Source: Physcia stellaris | Lineage: Eukaryota > Ascomycota > Lecanoromycetes > Caliciales > Physciaceae | Assembly: GCA_018902385.1 (NCBI GenBank) | Contig: JABSSW010000071.1 | Span: forward strand, 124,001 to 188,000 | DNA length: 64,000 nucleotides | Reading direction: 5' to 3' | In this document: positions 11,179-19,743 of the stretch, piece by piece | How the letters are laid out: each line of letters opens with the position of its first letter | How positions within the stretch are numbered: the first letter of the stretch is position 1 | Made by a program: the position numbers and the translations under genes | The notes under the pieces: generated by a model | What the model was told of the DNA's origin: nothing | The model's input: the letters and a program-made list of their open reading frames with translations, nothing else | The model's database searches: none

Positions 11179-12884
11179 ATGGACTCGGATTCCCATCGTG
11201 AATCTATGGCGGCGGGAAACGCTGCAGCTCCTGGTGAAGCTCCGCGTCAAATTATCCAACGACCTGGGGGTAAAGACGTGGAACTCGTTACATTCCCGCC
11301 TGGCGATCGAGAAGACCCTCGCAATTGGCCGCTGTGGCGGAAATGGTCAATTGTTCTAGCGATTATGGTGATTGATCTGTCAGTCAGTTGGATAGCCTCC
11401 GGCTTTTCGCCTGCAAGTATGAAGTTCTCAAAAGACCTCGGTGTCTCCGAAGAGGTTGCTACATTAGGACTGAGTTTGACTGTACTTGGATTTGCCCTCG
11501 GTCCAATGACCTTGGCGCCACTGTCCGAAGTAGGTGTTTCGAATACGATTGTTGTGAAGTGGATATTGATATGCCCTAGTATTACGGAAGGTCCCTCATT
11601 TACATCGTATCCTACGCAATAGCCCTGCTGTTCATTCTTGGAACGGCACTTGTCCCAAATCTGGGAGGCTTCTTGACATTACGGTTCTTGACGGGTTGGT
11701 TTGCCGCAGTCACCATTGCCAATTTTGGTGGCACAATCGCCGATCTCTTCGAACCCCATGCCACGGGTATCCCAATGTCTATCTTCCTCTGGGCGGCCAC
11801 AGTTGGCTCCCCATCTGGCTATTTTATCTTCTCTTTTGTGGCTCAGAGCCGGCCTTGGCGTCATGTCTTTTGGGCTCTATTGGGTGTATGCGGCGGCTTT
11901 TGGTTGGTCCTTATCTTCACGTTACGGGAGACACGCCACAGTATTCTATTGATTCGACGAGCAGCTAAAGAAAGGAAGCAGACTGGTAATGAGAGCCTGG
12001 AAGTACCGGACGCGATGAAACAGCGAGGCGTCAAAGAGTTGTTCAAAGTCGCACTCGTAAGGCCATTTCGGTTCCTCTTTACCGAAGCCATCATTGTGTT
12101 TGCTGCACTTTACAATGGCTATCTGTATGGCTTAAGCTTTCTGTTTAATGATGCTTTTTCCTTGGTCTTCGGGCCCGAGGGGCATGGTTTCAAGACTTCT
12201 GGCGTGGGATTAGCGTTTCTGGGGATATGTGTAGGGATATCGTTTGGTGTCGTTACAAATCTATGGCAAGAAAGATACTATCATAAAAGGATTGCGAAGG
12301 CTGGCGGTAAGAACGTGCCAGAGGCTAGAGTTGAGATTGCGAAAATAGCAGCTATTAGTAAGTACCCTGACTCTCAGGCGAAATCTCCTCCGGCTCTAAC
12401 ATTGTGGTACAGCTTTACCGATCTCTCTTTTCTGGTTCGCATGGACATCTTACAAAACCATACATTGGATTGTGCCAATCCTGGCCTCCGCCCTTTGGGG
12501 CTGGTCATTCTATGCCCTGATTTTGATGACCTACACATATACCGAGGACTCCTACAAGGTTGAATATCCTGACATCTCACACACTATTCGCCGCTAATAC
12601 GCTTATCTTAGGTTTTCAGCGCCTCAGCTCTCGCAGGCATTGGCCTGATCCGTAATGTTGCCGGGGCTGGCTTTCCCTTGTTTGGTAGACAGATGTTCAT
12701 CAACGAGGGTTACCAGTGGGCTGGTAGTATTCTTGGTTTTCTGGCATTGCTACTCATCCCCATACCCTTTGTACTCTCAAGATATGGCAGAGCTTTAAGG
12801 CTGAAGTCCCCATGGGCGAGAGAGCATATGGATGATCTTACCGAGAATGAGGATCCGTCCAACCCGAGTAAGAGCAATCCGTGA
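11179..12884 (+). CDS. MFS transporter, DHA1 (drug:H+ antiporter-1) type
   Basis: This is a twelve-helix major facilitator superfamily protein of the fungal DHA1 class, which exports drugs, polyamines or secondary metabolites across the plasma membrane. ATG 11179 (MDSDSHRESM) is the first good start. The pre-helix motif DPRNWPLWRKW is typical of the family. Exon 1 ends at PLSE and splices to YYGRSLIYIVS, restoring the family motif PLSEYYGR (loop 2-3, motif A-like). A second intron after AKIAAI joins LPISLFWFAWTS, and a third joins TEDSYK to VFSASALAGIG and then GAGFPLFGRQMF, the usual helix 11-12 region. The tail ends EDPSNPSKSNP. I count about twelve hydrophobic segments and see no disrupted motif. 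The substrate is unknown and no biosynthetic cluster is adjacent. Confidence 0.87.
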
Positions 12885-13435
12885 CAAGCCAAAGAGAGCC
12901 ATTGGCCTTTCATAATCTTGTCCGAGTTCGCAATCCCCTAGGCGGAGCGTGCAGTAGTGGAGTTCCGCAGTCTCGGGATATCTACCGGACATGACACGCG
13001 CTAGGAGAGAATGAGAACCAGATGGGTTCTACCCGCTGTTTGATTTGCTTTGATCAGGAAAGGTTCACGTCCCGGAGAACCATTACCAAGCCCGTCTTGG
13101 TATACACTTGGGTTGATGCAGTGGCCACAGTTCAGGCTTTGTTGGGATATTTGAGATTTTCACTGTGATCTACAACAAGTACGCCTGTTAGGTCAATGAA
13201 GGCATATCCTGCAGTATCTTCATGAATCTTGAATGAAACCGCATTCATATTTCTATCACCAGATTTCGGTCACGCAACGCTAGTCCAACGCCAACTAGTA
13301 AATCACTACGACATGACACAGCCAGAGAATCGTATAACCCGCCAGCAGGCACCTTACTTCGCCTATAGATTAGTAGAACCTCACGCGTGGTCGCTTATTT
13401 GTCAACGTCGATACTTTCAAAAGAAATACCAAACA

Positions 13436-14332
13436 ATGGCGGACTCGGACATGCTGAAAGGATATCCTCCACCTACTTCCTCTCAAGCTGCTAGAGTCCA
13501 GGTATTATCAACGCCCGAGTTGATGATCACCGTTCTACACTTTCTACCTATTAGGGATTTACTCCACGCTCAGGGCTTGCATAACCACTTTTTCAACTTC
13601 ATTAAAGACTCGCTAGGTTTACAGCAATGTCTCTTCTTGAAGCCTAGGCCCCTTGAAAAAGGAAGGATACATTGTCCAGGGTACGGAAGTGATACACTGC
13701 TGCAAGAGAAGTTCCCATACTGGTTCAAACAATGGATATGGGTCGAGAATTGTGAGGATAGTTTGTTCATTGGCATGGAGAAAGCGTTGCCGGAGCTTCA
13801 GCGCAAATTCGAAGCGGTGTCCTCATTCATGGACTCCGATGCAAGCTGGAGGAAAATGCTCCTGGCGTAACCACCCATCAGACAGCTACGTGTGATGAAC
13901 TGTAGAATGTATCACAACTACGAAAGATACAGGTCCTCCATGGCTAGGATGACGCCAAACAGGTGGATTCCGCTGAATTTCTCCAACACAGTATCTTCCA
14001 GTCCTACCATGGGCTACCTCTAGGATAAAATCCTTGCAGAAACCATGGGCGATGGCTACGACTTCGGGATATTCTAGCGATCATACAGCCGCAAAGACTT
14101 GGTGAAACACTTCAGTATTCCCTGAGATGAGCACGAGGAACTTCGTGGCGAGCTTTACCACCTTATCCAACCGAATCAAATAGTCAGCCGGTCGTACTAC
14201 AACGACTTGATCTGCTTCATGCATCGAATTGCAGCTTTCTATACCGGAAGATTGTCCGCAGGAAAACAAAAAAAAGGCTTGGAGAAGTTCAAGAATAAGG
14301 CACACGAGACTCTCCACAGGGTGAGCAAATGA
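13436..14332 (+). pseudogene. Decayed F-box-like gene
   Basis: ATG 13436 opens a 144-codon frame whose middle fits the fungal F-box-like family. A VLSTPELMITVLHFLPIRDL segment (start near residue 21, helix 1 of the F-box) is followed by LLHAQGLHNHFFNFI and LQQCLFLKP. The frame stops at 13868, just where family members continue with a QPP...LRV motif. Read on in the same frame, the DNA gives PPIRQLRV and then TMGYL (the family has GVTMG or TMG.L here). Further in-frame stops occur at 14021, 14075 and 14123, and the frame finally closes at 14330. Each interior stop could arise from CAA, CAG or CGA by one C-to-T change. I therefore call a pseudogene. The part after 14077 is weakly supported. A readable short F-box protein from 13436-13870 cannot be excluded. 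Confidence 0.6.
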
Positions 14333-14785
14333 TACGTGTAAACGACAAGAAAAGAATCTCGATGTTGCTGTGTGATACCTTTGTGGATCAGGTAAAGTGG
14401 GATTAATATAAAGACGAGCTAAGTCCTAGCAAACGGGTCACGGACACAGACCAACGTACCCCCGCTGAGATTCAGTGGATTTGGAAGCCGGAGTATGGAT
14501 ATTTAAAGAATGAGGTCATTGGCTACACAGCCTGAAAAGACTCTGAAGTCTTTGGCGGCAAAGAGCGATAAAAACCAATATTGACCGAGGATACATTGAA
14601 ACGAATACTCGGACTCCTCACGTCTGCAAGCTTTACGACGGTCTGCTACCGCGCTTTATTCCCCAGCTAAGTCTACATTGAAATGGGCATCTTCCTTAAA
14701 TGACTGTTCCGGTAGAAATCCACTTGATTACGCACATTAACGCGAGAGCCTTCAAACTTTGGATTTCAACAGCTATCGATGGAGA
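14333..14785. other. Intergenic, nothing recognised
   Basis: This is the 3' flank between the decayed F-box-like gene and the convergent AAA+ gene. I see no repeat and no credible frame. Confidence 0.4.
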
Positions 14786-16495
14786 CTAGTCATCTTGAAA
14801 CAGCACCGTCGTTCCCGCCTTTCTGACCTCGGTCTCCTGCAATCCAGCTGGTCCATCTACGACTCGAACATCATACTTGCAAAGATGTTTCTTGTCCACG
14901 TCATCAGTGATCTGCTGCTCACCATTCAAGATTTCTCTCATGAGCTTGTGCGCAACCTGACGTACTACTTCGCCATCGAGCGATCGAGCTCCCGTATCCG
15001 CCTCGTAGCCTTCCATGACTATGTGTTGTGCGAGCTGCCCGTCGTCTGGGAAATGAAGATGTATGTGGCGAATAAATTGTCTGGCCTCAACATCAATCTT
15101 CTGGCGGACCTCATTGCGCAACTTACGCATGAAGGTGTACGCGACCACAGCTTGCTCATCTGCAGTGAAAGGAAAGAAAGGGACAATCGAGAAAATTCGT
15201 CCGGTTAGCGGGGCGCCAAAGTCCTCAATAAATACTCGCCTGAGTCTTGACTGAAGGCTATTCAGCGGAATAGACAACTGACGTTCTTCGGGGAGGTTCT
15301 GAAGATGTTTATCCCAAGATTTTTGGATCTGCTCATGGCCTTGATTGGTCGCCATAATCCACATTGTCTTCGAGCAATCGAGACGCTTGCCGTCGCTGCG
15401 GTTCGTATAGAAGCCAGTGTCTAGGACAAGTAGCATGGCTTTGCGTACTTCATCGCTTGTCTTGTCAAACCCGTCAAGGAACACAACGGACTTCAGACCA
15501 GTGTGCTGGGCCAGAGAGTTATTCAGTGGCGATCCTTCTTCATGTCCTCGATAGGGGTACTTTGGACCAAAGATGTCTGTCTCCTTACTCATTTCGGTAC
15601 AGTCCACATGGTGTATGTCAAGAGAGAGAAGATCGCCCATACGACTCGCCAGCTCGGTCTTTCCGTGACCACTTGGACCTGCGAAGAGAAGCACCAAAGG
15701 TTTGCGGAAGCCGGAAAGTAGATGACATGTGATTTCATCAATGACCTGCTGCGCTGCTGGAAGCTGACCAACAATATGATAGTGGATCTCGAAAAGCTCT
15801 TGGATGTTGAATGCTTCAGCTATCTGGTTTGTCACTACTGTTTTCTTCGCTAGATGACTGGCTTTCCAGAGGCAGTACCGCTGCAGGAGGGTCAATGTTC
15901 GGCACAGAGCTCGCCGGATCTCCGGCTTGCACCAATCGTCTCTGGGCTTCTTTCGTAATAACCTGTCTTTCGGCTTTTCATACCTTGCTTCTGACGTCTT
16001 GGGTGCCTCTACATAGTTTTCCCACATGTCGCTTGGAACGTCTGTTGAAGAGGCCCCTGCTGCAAGAAGCGCAATCAAGGCATCCGTTGTGTCTGTTACT
16101 TGGTACTCTGCACTGATAACACAATACGCCAGGACTGGCAGGAATGATGGCACCGCTCTATCAGATGGATCTGCACCGACGTTACAGAGTAAGCTGATCA
16201 GCTGAGCCGAGTTGCGTTCCACGGCAAAGAATAAGATCGGATATTCGCATCCGGTTGACTCATCTCCGAATGGGACTTGAAGCTTGGACCGAAGACTAGT
16301 ACGGTCATACTTCTTTACGTAAGTCTCGATAGATGACACAGAGCATGAAGGTCGTTGGATAGCCCAAGCCAGTAGCTCTATGGAGAAGTCGTGCTCGGGA
16401 CCATGGTCAAGGAGTTCCTCGTCAAGAAATTTATAGCAGCATCCTTGCCGATGTGCTTTGACGGCTTTGACGCGGGGTAGGAAGAATGAGAACAT
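14786..16495 (-). CDS. Ankyrin-containing Clp/Hsp104-type AAA+ ATPase, Walker B variant
   Basis: The open frame is a continuous 569 residues from ATG 16495. The N-terminal half has ankyrin-like helices (SLLCNVGADPS near 101-111, ALIALLAAGASS near 139-150). The C-terminal half is a single ClpB-C-type AAA+ module. It has Walker A GPSGHGKT (about 273-280), Walker B VVFLDG (337-342), sensor 1 MATNQG (N about 384), an arginine-finger region near GAPLTGRI and sensor 2 GARSL. Family members normally have DE at Walker B; here the codon at 15470-15472 reads GGG (Gly), so ATP hydrolysis is probably impaired although binding should persist. Fungal proteins of this kind are uncharacterised and may act as unfoldases or signal scaffolds. 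A 5' exon may exist upstream: the minus-strand frame at 16760-17000 looks coding (GGLHVVLVDLNKERIRI) and has a possible donor. The N-terminus is therefore uncertain. Confidence 0.78.
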   Translation of the reverse strand: MFSFFLPRVKAVKAHRQGCCYKFLDEELLDHGPEHDFSIELLAWAIQRPSCSVSSIETYVKKYDRTSLRSKLQVPFGDESTGCEYPILFFAVERNSAQLISLLCNVGADPSDRAVPSFLPVLAYCVISAEYQVTDTTDALIALLAAGASSTDVPSDMWENYVEAPKTSEARYEKPKDRLLRKKPRDDWCKPEIRRALCRTLTLLQRYCLWKASHLAKKTVVTNQIAEAFNIQELFEIHYHIVGQLPAAQQVIDEITCHLLSGFRKPLVLLFAGPSGHGKTELASRMGDLLSLDIHHVDCTEMSKETDIFGPKYPYRGHEEGSPLNNSLAQHTGLKSVVFLDGFDKTSDEVRKAMLLVLDTGFYTNRSDGKRLDCSKTMWIMATNQGHEQIQKSWDKHLQNLPEERQLSIPLNSLQSRLRRVFIEDFGAPLTGRIFSIVPFFPFTADEQAVVAYTFMRKLRNEVRQKIDVEARQFIRHIHLHFPDDGQLAQHIVMEGYEADTGARSLDGEVVRQVAHKLMREILNGEQQITDDVDKKHLCKYDVRVVDGPAGLQETEVRKAGTTVLFQDD

Positions 16496-17095
16496 GTGAG
16501 TAGTATCCTCTATCAGTTGTCAGCTCTCATCGAAAGTTCGAAAAGCTGGATCCTTATGCCCACCTTGATGACTTATCCCGTCAGCCAGATCTTGTGCTTG
16601 GGTGTATTGAATGGCACTATTGATCGCAAAATTGCACTGGATGCCCGAACATACGGAAAAACAACTCCGAGACGAGAGGGAGAAATGAAGAGCACGAGGT
16701 TGAAAGTGAAAAAATAGTAAAGTGCTCCACGGCAGATCAACACATCTAACTCACTCACCGCAAGTACATATTCCCTCGCCAAAATCTCCTGTATCCGTAT
16801 CCTTTCTTTGTTCAAGTCAACCAACACAACATGCAACCCTCCGCATGGATCTTCGCAGGGAAATCGGGCTGCTGCATCGAAACTGCTCCATCTGACTCTC
16901 GCTCTCACGCGAGCAATCTGCGGTCTACCGCTTTCCGAGACATCTGGCTGCCCCAGAGGTGTGTCCGTGACTGTGCCCGCGCCTCTGGCCGCAATCAAAT
17001 GCCACCAGAAGTTGCAAGTCTCAGTGAATTGATAAAACCAATGACTGCTAAAGATAGTGCTAGATCATATGAGATTTGCTGTGTCGACTAAAAAA
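16496..17095. other. Upstream region of the AAA+ gene, possible extra exon
   Basis: On the minus strand, about 16760-17000 reads as a plausible coding segment ending LAREYVLA just before a GTGAGT-type donor near 16760. It could be the first exon of the AAA+ gene, but I cannot fix its start or the joining acceptor. Nothing else is recognised. Confidence 0.3.
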
Positions 17096-17900
17096 TGAGC
17101 AGCACGGCATCTCACCAGGAAGTTCTGACGAAAGAAGAAGTCTACGGCAAGGTCTTCGTGCTCAAATTTGGGGGACACGATGCGACCGCCAATTCTCTTG
17201 CAATCTGGACTTGTTTGTTGGCAAGCCGATCCAACCTCCAAGACTGGTGATCAATGCGGTTCTCGCTGGCGTCGAATCCAGGGAGGCATCTTATGAGACT
17301 ACGTTTCCGCGTCTCCCCCCCTGCTCAGCAGTCGTAGTACATCACCACACTTCGAACAAATCGCATACACGCAAGTTGAGACAGTCTCCATAGTTCAAGG
17401 CAGTAGGGCTCGACAGAGTCGACACAGCCGTTGCAATCGCCAAACCTATCAGCTCAAGTCTGCAGGACCTGAAACTTGCTTCCTTCTCCGTCGTTATCCC
17501 AAAGAACACAACCGTTATTCTGGATTATTCCGCACTGCACACGCATCCTCGCTACTAGTGGGGGCGACGGTTCAGAGGAGTTCGAGCTCTCGCGGTGGAT
17601 CACTCGCTCCAAAACCAACAACCTGCAAGCATCATCACGATCATCGCATCCGGTGGAGCACTTGAAAGACCTAACAACCCGCAACAGTCCCTTCGTCAGC
17701 TAGCCCGGCTGCGCACGTAACTTCCCGAGCCCCAACTTCGCGAAGATCGAATTCGTGAGCGTCTTCGCGATTTCAAGGTGGAACCAGTGCCCTTGGAAGG
17801 AGGAGGATAATGCGAGGGGGAGGGCGAGAGTGTTGGATCAGAGTAGGATAAATACGGACATGAGGCTGCTTCTTCGTGAAAAGACGGTGGTGGAGTCGAC
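17096..17900 (+). pseudogene. Cytochrome P450 relic
   Basis: Pieces of the C-terminal half of a fungal P450 lie in the right order on the plus strand but in different frames. First comes LTKEEVYGKVFVLKFGGHDA at about 17126-17185 (I helix; the oxygen-activating AGxDT motif reads GGHDA). YETTFPRLPPC (about 17291) follows, matching the YETTFPRL motif of CYP-like proteins. VVIPKNTTVILDYSALHTHP (about 17491-17550) corresponds to the beta-strand/ALHTHPRYW region. FELSRWIT (about 17582) is the meander and PERF-like region. PGCARNF then NFAKIEFVSVFA (about 17703-17770) is the heme/L-helix region, and VEPVPLEG (about 17778) comes last. At least three frame changes separate them, and no intact heme motif FxxGxxxC is left. 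The N-terminal half is not recognisable. This is a host gene that has decayed, not a transposon. Confidence 0.7.
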
Positions 17901-18720
17901 AAGGCGATAGTGCGGTTATGAGGTCGATGCACTGACTCCCATGCAACCGCAGCTCAGGGCAGGTAAACCTGGAATCTCGGGCCAGCATCGTGGTCTTGCC
18001 TACTGTAGGCCTTGCTGAGATGTTAGTATACATTTCGCCCTACTGCTTCCACCGATTTCTCGACTAAGTCCTCTTCAATTCTTTCTGAGTTTACGAAACT
18101 GATTTCGCTGATCTTCAAATCCATCGATAGAGCTTCTAGAGAGACCGAAGATCTCGCAGTGGCTGCCCAACTAATTCGCTAGGCAGACACGGTGGGAAGC
18201 CCTTTTAAATGTTGTCTTGATGAGAGGCGTTTATTGCTATGAGGGATCAACTTCTTTCTGGTAATCGGGGGTTATAGCGAGGCATGGAGTTCGAACCAGT
18301 ACTGATGAATTAATATTGATGGAATGGCTGCTGTGTCCGCTGGGATTAGAATATGTCCTTAGCTTCAAAGTTCAAGGAATTGGATGGAAAAATTCAAGGC
18401 GGCAGTCATCAAGGTCCCAACGTTGAGATCAGCAATCTCTGCACTTGAAGAGGTCAGCAATAGACGCAGTTGATGGATCCTACCACTCGGACCATAACGT
18501 TTTGAAAGTGCTTGTTTATACTGCTGTTGGGTATCTCTGTCCAAGCCTAAAGTATGCACGCCGTAATCATAATCCCCATCAATCTCAATCGCTCAATAGG
18601 CCAACAGTAGACCCTTGACGTCCTCCATAACCATACTCATAGCCCTGCTTCACCCACATCCCGCCCCAACACCTTCTCAGAATCCTCCGCCCAACAATCC
18701 CCCAAGCAAAACCCCACCCA
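17901..18720. other. Intergenic, plus out-of-frame tail of the WW gene
   Basis: No gene is supported from 17901 to about 18670. At 18677-18760 the minus strand encodes, in a frame different from the annotated WW protein, a Gly/Leu-rich tail (MPLAGGLMGGVLLGG then LLGGGF and a stop at 18677). It looks like the usual end of that protein family; see the WW gene. Confidence 0.4.
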
Positions 18721-19557
18721 TCAACCCCCCCGCAAGCGGCATGCCATACCCACCCCATACCCCCGCCCATAAGGCCGACCATACGGATACGCCGGGCGCG
18801 CATACCGTGCATTCGGGCTCGCATACGGCCCATTCCATGGATTATACCCGTACTGTCCCGGAGCCATGTTGTACGCCCCTTGCTGCGGAGGCGTGATGTA
18901 TACATCCTGTCCGTTTCGATCTTTGCCCACCAGCTGCGGCTGGCCCGTCCGCACCGCCTGCACCATGGCTGCGCGCAGCTGGCGGTGCCGCTCGTAGGCT
19001 TGCTGCTCGGCAATGGCGCGCTGGCGGCGGGCGGCTTCGCGCTGCTCGTGCGTCATGCCTGTCAATTTGTCTTTCATTTTGCGGCCGAAGGAGGGTTTGG
19101 CGTCGCCTTGGGTTGGTGCTGGGGCGTGGGCGCTGGATGCAGGGTTGGGAGCCGCGGTGGCGGGAGGGGCGTGGTGGTCTTCCTCGTCGGCGCTGCTTTC
19201 GGCTTCGATATCGGCTTGGCTGGGGTGTTTGTGCAGTGCTTGGATCCTGGCTCGCTCTTGAGGGTTCAGGCTGCTCAGGTATTCGTCGTCGTCGTAGGGA
19301 TGCTGCCAGATGGAGCGGGGTGGGTCGTGGGTCGTGTCGACGAAGTATTGGTGGTGTTGCTGTTCGTCGTATTGGCGTAGCCAGCCTTGGGGGAGGGGAC
19401 GTCCTTCGTCTTCCATGCTTCGACGGTATTCTGGAGGAATGCCATTACGGATTCGGTGGGTTGAGGACTGAGGAGGTTGAAGGTGCGTAGGTCGTGAGCT
19501 GGAGGCGGTTGCGTCTGTGTAGGAGGGGGGAGCCTCGGAAGGAATAGACTCGGCCAT
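18721..19557 (-). CDS. WW-domain protein with Tyr/Gly-rich tail
   Basis: The protein has 278 residues in one exon. ATG 19557 (MAESIPSEAPPSYTDATAS) opens a Pro/Ser-rich leader containing a PPSY motif, itself a WW ligand. A single WW domain follows at about residues 53-87 (GRPLPQGWLRQYDE, YFVDTTHDPPRSIWQHP): both signature Trp and the terminal Pro are present. Next come an acidic Ala/Pro linker and a helical segment (MTHEQREAARRQRAIAEQQA) that resembles the KLTGMTHEQRE region of fungal scramblase- and lipid-binding-associated WW proteins. The C-terminus is YG-repeat rich (PYGRPYGRGYGVG). The annotated end, MACRLRGG, looks out of frame: another frame reads MPLAGGLMGG, the hydrophobic Gly tail expected for such proteins. 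WW domains bind Pro-rich partners; this one's partner is unknown. Confidence 0.82.
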   Translation of the reverse strand: MAESIPSEAPPSYTDATASSSRPTHLQPPQSSTHRIRNGIPPEYRRSMEDEGRPLPQGWLRQYDEQQHHQYFVDTTHDPPRSIWQHPYDDDEYLSSLNPQERARIQALHKHPSQADIEAESSADEEDHHAPPATAAPNPASSAHAPAPTQGDAKPSFGRKMKDKLTGMTHEQREAARRQRAIAEQQAYERHRQLRAAMVQAVRTGQPQLVGKDRNGQDVYITPPQQGAYNMAPGQYGYNPWNGPYASPNARYARPAYPYGRPYGRGYGVGMACRLRGG

Positions 19558-19729
19558 AATCAGATAGCTCTCTGATTCTTTGGACTTTCTTCGCTGAAAT
19601 ACTTAATCAGGATGTCGGCAGGCAAGGGGAAAGAATGAGAGAGACGTGATCAAGCAAGTGCAAGCGTGGCGGTTCATCACACGGAAATTCTAGGGTTGCA
19701 TCAGCACGATCTGCACTGGTCCTAATTGA

Positions 19730-19743
19730 TATAACCCTAGCAG
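19730..19743. repeat. Target-site duplication, left copy
   Basis: The 14-mer TATAACCCTAGCAG sits exactly where normal-composition DNA turns into the AT-rich block. It recurs at 35480-35493, where the block ends. Confidence 0.85.

Noticed and set aside
18880-19380. 166-codon plus-strand frame of Gly/Val/Leu composition
   Set aside because: It is the antisense of the WW-domain gene, opened by its GC-rich codons.
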